Below the pieces are notes generated by a model. It was not told the origin of the DNA. It did no database searches and saw only the letters and a list, made by a program, of their open reading frames with translations. This document shows positions 40,662-49,295 of a DNA stretch of 64,000 bases, piece by piece. The translations under genes and the position numbers were made by a program. The stretch comes from Alphaproteobacteria bacterium (lineage in GTDB: Bacteria > Pseudomonadota > Alphaproteobacteria > Micavibrionales > Micavibrionaceae): contig JANQRF010000002.1 in assembly GCA_028289285.1 (NCBI GenBank), positions 62,001-126,000 on the forward strand. Direction: 5' to 3'. Numbering within the stretch: the stretch's first letter is position 1; every line of letters begins with the position of its first letter.

Positions 40662-41648
40662 TTATACCTTAAAGTTAATCATCTGGCGCATGACGATGAT
40701 CCCTAAAAACATCCAAAAAATCGCGCCACCCAAAACAAATTTGCCGGGCGGTGTGATAAAGAGCACTTCAATATAATCCGGGTTAATGAAGTACATGCCT
40801 GTTGCCACCAAGACGGGCAGGGCGCCGATAATCATGGCAGACGCTTTGGCTTCTGAAGACAGCGCATCAATTTTACGTTTTAAACGAAACCGTGCGCGGA
40901 TCATGTTTGCCAGATTGGCCAGCACCTCAGACAGGCTGGAGCCTGTTTGTGATTGAATAGCGACAGCCGTTGCGAACATCTGCATTTCCGGGAGCGGCAT
41001 ACGTTTGGCGCTATTCAGAATAGCCTCTGGCAAGGAGATACCAATTTTTTGTTCATCATAAACGCGGCCCATTTCCTCGCCGACAGGGCCTGTAAATTCG
41101 CGCGCAACCATTTTCACGGCTTCACTGACAGGCATCCCGGATTTTAAAAGACGGCCCATGGAATCAAGCGCATCTGCGAAATCATCCAGGAATTTTTTCT
41201 GCCGACTTTTGGCTTTCATTTTTAAAAAGAGACGCGGCACGCCCATAAACGAAATAATCGCAATTAGAATGGTCATGAGTGTGGATTGACCGGTAATCAC
41301 GGTAATCACAGTCGCAAAAATACCGAAAATGGCAGAGCCAATCCAGTATTGCTTGACCGTAAAACTCATCCCTGTCTGCAAAATAAGCTGCGGGAGAACG
41401 GCGCCTTTTTCGGCTTTTTCGACTTCTCCTGCCTCTTTAAGCTTTTTAGCCAGGTCCGCACGGCGTTGATCTTGTGCGTTAACTTTACTTTTCTTGTCCT
41501 TGTTTTCATGCTGTCCCTGCACGACGTTCAAAATACGTTTGCGGCGGTCGGACTGGATTTTCAAAACACCGGCTACAACAAAAACAATGACACCGATCCC
41601 GATCACGGTGCCAAGCAAAATCATGATGGCCATGCTGCTTCCGCTCAT
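40662..41648 (-). CDS. tadB: Tad pilus inner-membrane protein TadB
   Basis: A 328-residue T2SSF-domain membrane protein. An N-terminal helix (AIMILLGTVIGIGVIVFVV) leads to a basic stretch, two helices near residues 100-145, the F-domain (DDFADALDSMGRLLKSGMPV, SQTGSSLSEVLANLANMIR), and two C-terminal helices. It forms the assembly platform with TadC, 3 bp downstream, and is 3 bp after cpaF, so the three are tightly co-translated. Confidence 0.92.
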   Translation of the reverse strand: MSGSSMAIMILLGTVIGIGVIVFVVAGVLKIQSDRRKRILNVVQGQHENKDKKSKVNAQDQRRADLAKKLKEAGEVEKAEKGAVLPQLILQTGMSFTVKQYWIGSAIFGIFATVITVITGQSTLMTILIAIISFMGVPRLFLKMKAKSRQKKFLDDFADALDSMGRLLKSGMPVSEAVKMVAREFTGPVGEEMGRVYDEQKIGISLPEAILNSAKRMPLPEMQMFATAVAIQSQTGSSLSEVLANLANMIRARFRLKRKIDALSSEAKASAMIIGALPVLVATGMYFINPDYIEVLFITPPGKFVLGGAIFWMFLGIIVMRQMINFKV

Positions 41649-41651
41649 AAA

Positions 41652-43220
41652 TTAGTCCTCGTCATAAGCTTCTTCCATGGCTTCAAGAACCATTTCATGA
41701 ACACCGAACTGGCGGGCATTGTCCCAGAATTTCGGACGAATGCCCGAAGATTTGAGTTTTGTAATCAGCTTACCGTTTTCATCTTCGCCGAGAAATTCAA
41801 GAACAAATAGATCCTGCATAGTGACGACTTCACCTTCCATACCTGTAATCTCTGAGATATGGGTGACTTTCCGGGATCCATCACGCAAACGTTGTACCTG
41901 GATAATCACATTCACGGCAGAGGCAATCTGTTCCCGCACGGCAACAGTCGGTAAGTTGAGGCCGCCCATCGCGATCATATTCTCCATCCGGGAAATGGCT
42001 TCGCGCGGATTGTTTGCGTGCACAGTACCCATTGATCCATCGTGACCTGTATTCATCGCCTGAAGAAGATCAAAGGCTTCGGGGCCACGTACCTCGCCGA
42101 CGATAATACGTTCGGGGCGCATCCGCAGGCAGTTTTTAACGAGGTCCCGCATGGTAATCTCGCCAACGCCTTCCAGGTTCGGTGGGCGTGTTTCCAGGCG
42201 CACAACATGTGGCTGCTGGAGCTGCAATTCACACGCATCTTCGCAGGTGATAATCCGCTCACCCGGTTCGATATATCGGGTCAGGCAGTTCAACATTGTT
42301 GTTTTCCCGGACCCAGTTCCGCCGGAGATCAGGGCATTCACCCGGCACCGGCCAATCGCCATGATCAGCTTGGCTGCACTTGGCGTCATGGCGCCGAATT
42401 CCAAAAGTTTATCAAGGGTCAGCTTATCTTTTTTAAATTTCCGGATGGTCATGCACGCGCCATCGACAGCCAGCGGCGGGATAATCGCATTTACACGCGA
42501 ACCATCAGGCAGGCGCGCATCACAAATCGGAGAAGATTCATCCACGCGTCTTCCGATCGCGCCAACGATACGCTGACAGATTGTCACAAGATGCTGGTTG
42601 TCACGAAATTTAATGGAGGATTTTTCAATCTTTCCATTCACTTCAATATAAGTGATATCCGGACCATTAATCATGATGTCGGCGATGTCGTCACGCTCTA
42701 AAAGCTCTTCTAAAGGGCCAAAGCCAAGCATATCATCGCCGCATTCCTTGGCGATTTTTGTGAGTTCCACAGGCGTGAGATCAAGATTACGAAAGCGGGC
42801 AATTTCCTCAACGGCGCTGCGTACTTCCTCACGCGCTTCTTCTGCTTTCATGCGGGCAAGGGCTTTGAGATCAATCCCGTCCCGCAAGTCTGCCCAGATC
42901 CGGTTACGCGCGCGCTGCAGACGCATGGAGGTCATAGAGTTATCGTCGCCTGCAGCTTCTTCCTCTTCTTCCTCATGCAAAAGCAATCCGTCATCAATCG
43001 AGGCAGGTGGGTCTTTTTTTGCTTCCGGTGCAGGCGGCGCTTCGACAGGCTCAGCTTTTTCCTGCGGCGCAGGGGCTTGTTCCTGCACCTCTTCTGTTTT
43101 TACGTCCGGGGCTGGTTCCTGTTCTTCTTTGTCCGGTGTGTCTTCAGGTGTGCTGACTGGTGACGGGGTTTTTGCACCGCTGGCAGGTGATTTTGATCCT
43201 GTCGATTTTTTCCCAAACAT
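41652..43220 (-). CDS. cpaF: Tad pilus assembly ATPase CpaF/TadA
   Basis: A 522-residue secretion ATPase. The core starts near residue 105: an N-terminal helical domain, then GGTGSGKTTMLN (Walker A, near residue 300), ITCEDACELQ (Asp box), GEVRGPEAFDLLQAMNTGHDG (Walker B/His box, quoted in part). It powers both extension and retraction of Tad pili in Caulobacter. The first 100 residues are an unusual Pro/Glu/Ala-rich, strongly acidic extension with a run EEEEEEAAGDD, predicted disordered. Three base pairs separate it from cpaE and tadB. Confidence 0.95.
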   Translation of the reverse strand: MFGKKSTGSKSPASGAKTPSPVSTPEDTPDKEEQEPAPDVKTEEVQEQAPAPQEKAEPVEAPPAPEAKKDPPASIDDGLLLHEEEEEEAAGDDNSMTSMRLQRARNRIWADLRDGIDLKALARMKAEEAREEVRSAVEEIARFRNLDLTPVELTKIAKECGDDMLGFGPLEELLERDDIADIMINGPDITYIEVNGKIEKSSIKFRDNQHLVTICQRIVGAIGRRVDESSPICDARLPDGSRVNAIIPPLAVDGACMTIRKFKKDKLTLDKLLEFGAMTPSAAKLIMAIGRCRVNALISGGTGSGKTTMLNCLTRYIEPGERIITCEDACELQLQQPHVVRLETRPPNLEGVGEITMRDLVKNCLRMRPERIIVGEVRGPEAFDLLQAMNTGHDGSMGTVHANNPREAISRMENMIAMGGLNLPTVAVREQIASAVNVIIQVQRLRDGSRKVTHISEITGMEGEVVTMQDLFVLEFLGEDENGKLITKLKSSGIRPKFWDNARQFGVHEMVLEAMEEAYDED

Positions 43221-43223
43221 GAT

Positions 43224-44456
43224 CTATTTCTTTCCGAGGAGCCCGCCGAGTAATCCACCGGATTTTTTGACTGGCTCCTCTTCTTCGCCGCTTTGACCTT
43301 CGATGATATCGCTGATAAGCGGCACAAGGCTGTCAATAATCTCCATCCCTGCTTTATCCTCAGACATTGGGCGGCCGTCTGCTTCTAAGCCAATAAACAT
43401 ACCTGAATTAAAAGGTACAAAGACACTCGCTTCACGATCCATGGCGGTAGAGATGTCCCCGCGCGGAACTTCGCGCCCCGCGGCAAAACCCTGCATGTTG
43501 ACCACCAGTTCAATGCCGCTATCTGCTCCACCGTGCAGGGTTTTGATTTCACTGATAAGGGTTCGTGCACTGCGTAAAGAAGATAGGGCAGGTGTTGTCA
43601 CGACAAATGTTTTATGTGTTTTGTTTAACACCGTGCGTTTTAAAGAAGGCACGGAAGAAGATAAATCTGCCACCACGACCGGGTAGGCAGCCATCATCGA
43701 ATCCAAAAGCGCTTCATATTGCTGGGCCTGCACGGTGGCATCTAAAAGCGGTTCAGCCCCCGTGGCCAGTATGTGAAGGCGCTCCGTCTTTTTATTGATC
43801 ATGCGCGATAGCGTATCTTCATCAGCCATAGCCGCAGCACGCACAGCCTCATTTTGTGATCCGCCAGGTTCAAAGGCAAAAGAGACACTTAAAGATGACC
43901 AGCCCCCGGCAGCATCCATTAAAAAGGTTTTTTGTTTGCGTTTTTCCGTACAGGCAAGTGCGACGGCTTGTGCAATCGCAGAGGTGCCGACGCCACCTTT
44001 TGCACCAATCACGCTAATCAAGCGGCTGTCTGTTGTGCCCAGATTTTCGATGAGTGTTGAGGCGATCACTTCCCCTAAAACATCCTGCGCGACCGGTTTG
44101 ACCAGATAATCCTGCACGCCCATGGAGGTTAGGCTGCGATAGAGATTCACATCATTGACCGGGCCGATAATGATCGCATTCGTGCCTTCCGCGCAGTTAC
44201 CTGCAAGTGCACCAAGGCGCTCGATAAAACTTTCGTCTGTTGTATTCGTTTCAATTATCACAAGGGTCGGTGAGGCGCTTTGGCCGTACATGTTAATTGC
44301 GGTTTCAACATCGCCGTCATGAACGCTTACATTCACGCGCGCAAAGCGCCAGTCTTCGCTGAGCGCTTTGGCTGCTTCACTTGTTGCGCCGTCTTTCAAA
44401 AAAAGATCAACGCCTGCTGTTGGAAGCAAGATCTGCGTATGTGTTGCCTCTGTCAT
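43224..44456 (-). CDS. cpaE: pilus localisation ATPase CpaE/TadZ
   Basis: A 410-residue MinD/ParA-like protein. Residues 1-135 are a receiver-like domain without clear phosphoacceptor logic; the deviant Walker A GAKGGVGTS is at 151-159, followed by QKTFLMDAA. In Caulobacter CpaE goes to the pole ahead of the secretin and positions pilus assembly. A Gly/Leu-rich tail SGGLLGGLLGKK ends the protein. AAGGGC precedes the ATG. A GCCGCC/GGCGGC hairpin lies at 44471-44490 in the 50-bp gap from cpaD. Confidence 0.92.
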   Translation of the reverse strand: MTEATHTQILLPTAGVDLFLKDGATSEAAKALSEDWRFARVNVSVHDGDVETAINMYGQSASPTLVIIETNTTDESFIERLGALAGNCAEGTNAIIIGPVNDVNLYRSLTSMGVQDYLVKPVAQDVLGEVIASTLIENLGTTDSRLISVIGAKGGVGTSAIAQAVALACTEKRKQKTFLMDAAGGWSSLSVSFAFEPGGSQNEAVRAAAMADEDTLSRMINKKTERLHILATGAEPLLDATVQAQQYEALLDSMMAAYPVVVADLSSSVPSLKRTVLNKTHKTFVVTTPALSSLRSARTLISEIKTLHGGADSGIELVVNMQGFAAGREVPRGDISTAMDREASVFVPFNSGMFIGLEADGRPMSEDKAGMEIIDSLVPLISDIIEGQSGEEEEPVKKSGGLLGGLLGKK

Positions 44457-44507
44457 GCCCTTATTACCTTGCCGCCATTTACACGGCGGCGACCTCCTTG
44501 CTCTTGT

Positions 44508-45161
44508 TTAATCTTCCTGCGTGCCCCAAACAGCCAGATCTCCACTTGTGCGTGCACCTGCAACGCCCTGACGCGCATCAATAACATTCGTATCACGGCG
44601 CCCGTCTGCATGCTCTGTATGATCCACGCCGCGTAAATCTGCAGGCCGGGCTATCTGGCGGGCGATATTTGTTTCAATCGCGCAGCCAAAGCGATAATTT
44701 GAGACATCTGAGGTCACGTTATAATCATACATGCCAGGCATTTCGTTACAGGAGCTCGGGCCCTGCACGCCGACTGTATCAAAGGCCACCATCAAAGCAG
44801 GTTCCTGCCCGTCAACGGGGAGCGTCTGTGTCGTCAAATTATGAACGCCTTTTTTCTGCAGGCGTGAAGACAGATCAGCGAGCGTATTGACCGCCTTCAT
44901 CGCTGTGAAGTCTTTATCAGAAGGATCATAGGTCATGGTCAGCTCAACAGGCCCGTCACCATATTTGCGCACCTGTTCAGCCAGAACATTTAAGTAGGAT
45001 TCATCAACCGTTGTGAGTTCTTGTCTATCCAGAACGCTTTGTTCAACCAGCTCGGCGCGGTTTGCGTTTACCATGCTCGGCATAGTGTCTCCAAGACGGC
45101 CGCAGCCGGTCAGAAGAGTTGTGCCGATCAAGGCACCTAAAAGAATATATATGTGTTTCAT
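44508..45161 (-). CDS. cpaD: pilus biogenesis lipoprotein CpaD
   Basis: A 217-residue outer-membrane lipoprotein; the lipobox LTGC ends at Cys20. The CpaD domain contains SSCNEMPGMYDYNVTSDVSN and GCAIETNIARQIARPADL, quoted in part, both conserved in Caulobacter CpaD. It is thought to assist secretin assembly. I chose the ATG at 45161, which has GGGGAG at an ideal distance; a TTG 15 bp upstream would destroy the signal peptide. Downstream of cpaC with an 18-bp gap. Confidence 0.88.
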   Translation of the reverse strand: MKHIYILLGALIGTTLLTGCGRLGDTMPSMVNANRAELVEQSVLDRQELTTVDESYLNVLAEQVRKYGDGPVELTMTYDPSDKDFTAMKAVNTLADLSSRLQKKGVHNLTTQTLPVDGQEPALMVAFDTVGVQGPSSCNEMPGMYDYNVTSDVSNYRFGCAIETNIARQIARPADLRGVDHTEHADGRRDTNVIDARQGVAGARTSGDLAVWGTQED

Positions 45162-45179
45162 GGATGTTCTCCCCAAACC

Positions 45180-46688
45180 TTAATCAATCAAATATCCAAA
45201 AGAGCCCGTATCCTGCAGCAGGCTTTCCGGTGCGCGGTCGCCATAGACACGGCGCAGCGTGTTGCTGAATGTCTGTCCCAGCACGTTTGGTCTTTGGACA
45301 GGTGTATCCGGTGTGTAAGGTACATATGGGGCATCTTCTTCCAGCGCTCCCGGTGGTAGCGGCGGGATAGACGGCATAGAAGGCATATTAGAAGGCGCTG
45401 CATCTGCCTGATTAAGCGCAAACGGCTCTACCAGATAAGGCGTAATCATCACGACCACTTCGGTTTCTTCGCGGTTAAACGTATCTGATTTCAACAGATC
45501 GCCAATCACCGGCATATTACCGACACCCGGTACCTGGTTCAGGCCGGAAACAGTATCTGCGCTGATCAGACCAGCAATCATCAAGGTGGCGCCGCTGGCC
45601 ATTTCAACTGTTGTCTGCGCGCGGCGGACGTTAAAGGCCGGAATACTGAGCCCGTTCAATTCAAAGTCATTTGAAAAATCTGTTGCAGAAATTTCTGTCG
45701 AGATTTCAAGACTGATCCGTTCTCTGGACATGACCACCGGGCGGAAATTCAAGGACACCCCGAACGGCTCAAGCGCAAAACCGATATTCCCCTGGTTATC
45801 AATTTCAGACGGAACAGGGACGCGTCCACCCGCCAGAAAGCCTGCCTGTTCACCTGAAATAGCGGTCAGGTTTGGTTCTGCCAGTGTGTTGACAATGCCT
45901 TCTTCTTCAAGTGCGCGGACGACTGTTTGAAGCGGTCCAAAGTTACTTGTCAGATAGTTAAGGGCTAAAACACCCATTTGTACAGGAGCCGTCAAGCCAA
46001 GAGCGTTTGCAGCTGTCAAAGATGAGGTCAGCTGACCGGAATTTTCCTGGTAGCTGGTTTCAACGCCAAGCTCTTTAAGCGAGTTGCGCTGAGCCTCAAC
46101 GATTTTCACGCGCAACATGACTTGCTGTTCTCCGCGGACATTGAGCATATTGGTAATAACTTCATCGACACTGCCCGCATCTGCGCCCTGAATTTCAGCG
46201 ACATATTGGGCCACGATGTTTGAAATACGGTTTGCTGTGACGGGTGTGGAGACATCCCCGGTGAGAACAATCTGATCTGTCAGGGCATTGATCTGAACTG
46301 TTTCATGCGGGTAAAGCTCATTGATCATGGCTTCCAGTTTTTCCGTATCCATCTGAACATGGATATTCATGCGCTTCAGCACATTGCCTTGTGCATCTAA
46401 AACCATGATGTTTGTTTCCCCAAGATTGGTGCCAACAAGGTAAAGACGGTCAGAGCGCACGGCCATGACATCGACAACACTTGGATCTGCAACCAGAATG
46501 TCGGAGACATCACCGCTAATTTCAACCATGTCGGCTTTCCCGAGCATCAAATTGATATTCGGCGTTCTATGCGTCAGGCCAAGAAAGGCTGGATTTCTTT
46601 TATCCGCAAAAGCATCTGCGATCGGCAGGATGAGCATTGCTGCCAGAACCAGAAAGGCCGTTAAGATGCGCGTGTGTGTATGTGTCAT
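45180..46688 (-). CDS. cpaC: Tad pilus secretin CpaC/RcpA
   Basis: A 502-residue outer-membrane secretin. Signal peptide to about residue 28, N-terminal BON/pilus-type domain (DPSVVDVMAVRSDRLYLVG), then the secretin domain with AEPNLTAISGEQAGFLAGG and the closing VPGVGNMPVIGDLLKS. A Pro-rich tail of about 60 residues follows (SMPSIPPLPPGALEE). I chose the ATG at 46688 because AAGGTG lies before it; the GTG at 46697 is inside that Shine-Dalgarno. It forms the pore for the Flp pilus. Confidence 0.93.
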   Translation of the reverse strand: MTHTHTRILTAFLVLAAMLILPIADAFADKRNPAFLGLTHRTPNINLMLGKADMVEISGDVSDILVADPSVVDVMAVRSDRLYLVGTNLGETNIMVLDAQGNVLKRMNIHVQMDTEKLEAMINELYPHETVQINALTDQIVLTGDVSTPVTANRISNIVAQYVAEIQGADAGSVDEVITNMLNVRGEQQVMLRVKIVEAQRNSLKELGVETSYQENSGQLTSSLTAANALGLTAPVQMGVLALNYLTSNFGPLQTVVRALEEEGIVNTLAEPNLTAISGEQAGFLAGGRVPVPSEIDNQGNIGFALEPFGVSLNFRPVVMSRERISLEISTEISATDFSNDFELNGLSIPAFNVRRAQTTVEMASGATLMIAGLISADTVSGLNQVPGVGNMPVIGDLLKSDTFNREETEVVVMITPYLVEPFALNQADAAPSNMPSMPSIPPLPPGALEEDAPYVPYTPDTPVQRPNVLGQTFSNTLRRVYGDRAPESLLQDTGSFGYLID

Positions 46689-46713
46689 GACGTTCACCTT
46701 TTTAAAAGAGCGG

Positions 46714-47604
46714 TTATTGCGCTACTTCTCCTTCAATATCTTCTATGGGTTCAATTTGACGTACGGTGATGTTTTCAACGGCGTCACCGTTATAAATCCG
46801 GATCATGTTGGCACTGCCGCCATTTTCAATCCGGGCAAGGTCTTTTAAGACCTTTGAGGTTTTTGAATCCGTTGTAAGCGTGCGTTTCGTGCTTTTTGTA
46901 TCATCACCAATGCCGCGTAAAGAAAGCGTCAGATCCCCCATCTCAGAGACGAGTGCCAGTTTTTGGGCATCATTGGGTGCAACCTCAAGCGTGATCGTAC
47001 GCGCAACCTTGGCTTTATCTTCTTCGCGTTTAGCTGTCTGGTCGATCGCCAGAACGCGGACATTCTCTAAAATTGTTTCTGAGGCGTAGCGGTTAATCAT
47101 GGAAGCCACTTCCGCATCATCACGGTTCCGGACACGTACCTTGTGCGTGAGAATCACATCAACATAATCGCCCGGGCCGACAAATCCGCCGACCATGCTA
47201 CGGGCTTTGACGCTAATCGCAACAGCGCGCATGCCTTCACGCAATGTCACGGCCAGAAAATTTCCTTTGCCGTCACCTGCCAGCATATCCGGGTGAACAG
47301 GTTGGCCTGCGCCAAGTGTAAAGAGAACTTTTCCACTTGCGGCATCTAAAACACTCTGATCATCTTTGCGTTTAATTGCGCCTTTAAACAGAGCTTCTTC
47401 CGGCCAGACCTGCCATTTCAGATCGGCTTCGGTTAAATCTTTGCCAAGTTTGATATCGCGCGCTGCGACAAGAATTTCAGTCTTTTTAATTGCTGCAACA
47501 GGTTTAGGGTCTTCCTTGCCGCCCATCATGGATGACATCAGCACAACAAGCAAAATGACGACCAGAAATCCGCCAGCCAGAATGATCAATAGATTCTTGT
47601 TCAT
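46714..47604 (-). CDS. cpaB: Tad pilus protein CpaB/RcpC
   Basis: A 296-residue protein with one N-terminal membrane helix (LLIILAGGFLVVILLVVLM), an SAF domain (ILVAARDIKLGKDLTEADL) and the RcpC/CpaB domain (MRAVAISVKARSMVGGFV, GDYVDVILTHKV). It stabilises the secretin in the periplasm. AAGGAT lies 8 bp before the ATG. It is the first gene of the cpaB-C-D-E-F-tadB-tadC operon; a terminator separates it from cpaA, so it probably has its own promoter in 47605-47740. Confidence 0.92.
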   Translation of the reverse strand: MNKNLLIILAGGFLVVILLVVLMSSMMGGKEDPKPVAAIKKTEILVAARDIKLGKDLTEADLKWQVWPEEALFKGAIKRKDDQSVLDAASGKVLFTLGAGQPVHPDMLAGDGKGNFLAVTLREGMRAVAISVKARSMVGGFVGPGDYVDVILTHKVRVRNRDDAEVASMINRYASETILENVRVLAIDQTAKREEDKAKVARTITLEVAPNDAQKLALVSEMGDLTLSLRGIGDDTKSTKRTLTTDSKTSKVLKDLARIENGGSANMIRIYNGDAVENITVRQIEPIEDIEGEVAQ

Positions 47605-47742
47605 GCGTTTTATCCTTTTTACTAAAAGCCGGGTAGAAATACTCTTTTATGTGCGGGACCAGAAACAGCAGAATTGCAGGCCCTTTAAGGGCTATCCCAC
47701 TCTCAACTTAATCCAGAGATGTTAAAAAACTCTAAAATTTTC

Positions 47743-47778
47743 TTTGTATTTTCAGCCTTAAGCTCTTGAGAATACAAA
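47743..47778 (-). terminator. terminator between cpaA and cpaB
   Basis: TTTGTATTTTCA (47743-47754) and TGAGAATACAAA (47767-47778) are complementary at 11 of 12 positions. On the minus strand the stem is followed by GAAAATTTT. It ends the flp-cpaA message. The rest of the 188-bp gap (47605-47792) shows a short GCCC/GGGC hairpin at 47680-47692 and a 7-of-8 CtrA-like box at 47722-47736. Confidence 0.55.
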
Positions 47779-47792
47779 ATAATTACATAATA

Positions 47793-48317
47793 CTAAAATG
47801 TGAGATACCCGGCATGTACAAAGCCCATGATTGCGCCAAACGCAATCGCGGTTCCATAAGGAATTGCGCCATTACCACCCTGGAGCCCGTCAATCCAGCT
47901 TCCGGGCGTAGCGGCCTTAAAAGGCTTTGTTTTTTGGATAATAAGCGCGGCCAGGCCTAAAACACCACCAAAAACTGTCATATAAAATAAAAAGGCTGGC
48001 AGGCCGCTTAAGCCCACCCATATGCCGTACACGCTGGCCAGTTTGGAATCACCCGCGCCCAGCAATTTCAGGCTGTATAAAATCACTGTCAGGACAAACA
48101 TAATCCCACCTGCCATCAGATGGGAGGTTATGGCGTGAAACACGCGCACGTCTTCAGAGACGTAATCCAGCCCGAAGGCAAGTGCGAAAAGCCCTAAGAC
48201 ACCGATACTGTGCAGGTTCGGGATTTTCAGGCCTTTCAGGTCCGTCCAGCCCGAGGCCAGCCCGATTACAAGGGCCCCGATGGAGCAGAGTAAAATTATG
48301 AGCGGGATCATCATCAA
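47793..48317 (-). CDS. cpaA: prepilin peptidase CpaA/TadV
   Basis: A 174-residue, six-helix aspartic prepilin peptidase of family A24. The two catalytic aspartates are Asp26 in TDLKGLKIPN and Asp90 in GAGDSKL (GxGD motif). It lacks the N-methyltransferase domain of PilD, as usual for TadV/CpaA. It cleaves the Flp prepilins. The gene follows flp after a terminator hairpin, and precedes the cpaB operon. Confidence 0.9.
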   Translation of the reverse strand: MMMIPLIILLCSIGALVIGLASGWTDLKGLKIPNLHSIGVLGLFALAFGLDYVSEDVRVFHAITSHLMAGGIMFVLTVILYSLKLLGAGDSKLASVYGIWVGLSGLPAFLFYMTVFGGVLGLAALIIQKTKPFKAATPGSWIDGLQGGNGAIPYGTAIAFGAIMGFVHAGYLTF

Positions 48318-48331
48318 ACAGTCAAAAGAAA

Positions 48332-48368
48332 GGCCTGCGAAGCATATATATCTTCGGCAGGCCCTCTT
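48332..48368 (-). terminator. terminator after flp
   Basis: On the minus strand GGCCTGCCGAAG pairs with CTTCGCAGGCC across an ATATATATG loop (48332-48363), followed by TTTCTTTT. It lets the pilin be expressed above cpaA. Confidence 0.75.
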
Positions 48369-48384
48369 TTAAATAAGTTTAAGA

Positions 48385-48561
48385 TTAGTTAGTTGCGTCG
48401 CCGTCCAGAGCACCTGTCAGGTCGCTAAAGAGCGTACCGAGGTCCTCACCAAACGCAAAAACAGAGGCAACGATCACGAGGGAAATACCCGCTGCGATCA
48501 GGCCGTATTCGATTGCTGTGGCGCCGTCTTCTTTTTTCAAGTAAGCAAGAATTGTTTTCAT
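48385..48561 (-). CDS. flp: Flp/Fap pilin, main copy
   Basis: A 58-residue type IVb prepilin. Processing site Gly13/Ala14, mature N-terminus ATAIEYGLIA with Glu at +5, then a hydrophobic helix and a short polar C-terminus. I chose the ATG at 48561, preceded by AAGGAG at ideal distance; upstream in-frame codons to 48612 are not pilin-like. It is the major pilin candidate because it opens the Tad locus and has its own CtrA-type promoter and terminator. Confidence 0.92.
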   Translation of the reverse strand: MKTILAYLKKEDGATAIEYGLIAAGISLVIVASVFAFGEDLGTLFSDLTGALDGDATN

Positions 48562-48615
48562 ATCTAAAGTCTCCTTCATAGGTTTCCAGCTAAGTTTTTT
48601 CTTATTTATCATTTC

Positions 48616-48633
48616 CGGTAATTCAAATTACCG
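48616..48633. promoter_or_regulatory. inverted repeat in the flp leader
   Basis: CGGTAAT (48616-48622), TCAA, ATTACCG (48627-48633): a perfect 7-bp repeat between the flp -10 element and its start codon. It could be an operator or a leader hairpin. Confidence 0.4.
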
Positions 48634-48650
48634 CAAATCACTCATACCAG

Positions 48651-48681
48651 AATATAGCACACGCTTTTAAAAAGGTCTTAA
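48651..48681 (-). promoter_or_regulatory. flp promoter with consensus CtrA box
   Basis: TTAA-N7-TTAA (48667-48681) is a full CtrA consensus. On the minus strand TATATT (48651-48656) follows it by 10 bp, so the box covers the -35 region, the usual place in CtrA-activated promoters. The rest of the gap 48634-48785 is AT-rich with nothing else I can name. Confidence 0.55.
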
Positions 48682-48785
48682 AAAAAGATACAGTTTTATT
48701 ATTTTCTATAATTAAAAACAAAGACTTAGACAAAAATATCTCTCAAATTTTATCTATCTGCAAAGATAATATGAAAAACAAATAG

Positions 48786-49292
48786 TTAGGCATTTTCCTG
48801 TGCCTGTGGTTTTTCTGCAGGAAAGCCATATTGATCCAGTGGCAACTTGCCGCTCACTTCCTTGCCCCATTTTTCCTCCATGTCTTCATGTATCTTTTCG
48901 ATCTCCTTGATTCTGGCTTTACCGCGCTCAAGCACGATAGAAGTTGTAATGTTCGAAACTGCCCATTCAATCATGTAGCCGATGGCTGCAGAAAAATACA
49001 TGACAACAATGGTCCGTGGTTGCGTCATAAACATCACTGCATTTTGGAAGTTATGGCCTTGTACCCAAAGCTCTAGAATAAAAGGAAGGCATCCGGCCAG
49101 ATTCATGGCGCCGACGGTGAGTGCTTTCAGTTTTCCACGGGAGCGATCGATGAGCAAAGCAACAAAAGTCGGCAGCATGCCAATGCCCAGCATAAAGCTT
49201 GTCGGCAAAAAGACGATCGCCATGGCAACGGCGGCCATCAAGATAATACGTCCGCGCCAGCTTAATTTCGTTTTTTTGCGTCTATGTGGCAT
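48786..49292 (-). CDS. small inner-membrane protein of unknown function
   Basis: A 168-residue protein with a basic N-terminus (MPHRRKKTKLSWRGR) and about four hydrophobic helices between residues 14 and 115, then a charged helical tail (ARIKEIEKIHEDMEEKWG) in the cytoplasm. No family recognised. It begins 3 bp after the pseudokinase gene and is certainly co-transcribed with it; the membrane part may be a partner of the kinase-like protein. Confidence 0.7.
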   Translation of the reverse strand: MPHRRKKTKLSWRGRIILMAAVAMAIVFLPTSFMLGIGMLPTFVALLIDRSRGKLKALTVGAMNLAGCLPFILELWVQGHNFQNAVMFMTQPRTIVVMYFSAAIGYMIEWAVSNITTSIVLERGKARIKEIEKIHEDMEEKWGKEVSGKLPLDQYGFPAEKPQAQENA

Positions 49293-49295
49293 ATC

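Noticed and set aside
42042-42701. Long + strand reading frame opposite cpaF
   Set aside because: It is the shadow of the conserved ATPase gene; no start signal or recognisable protein.
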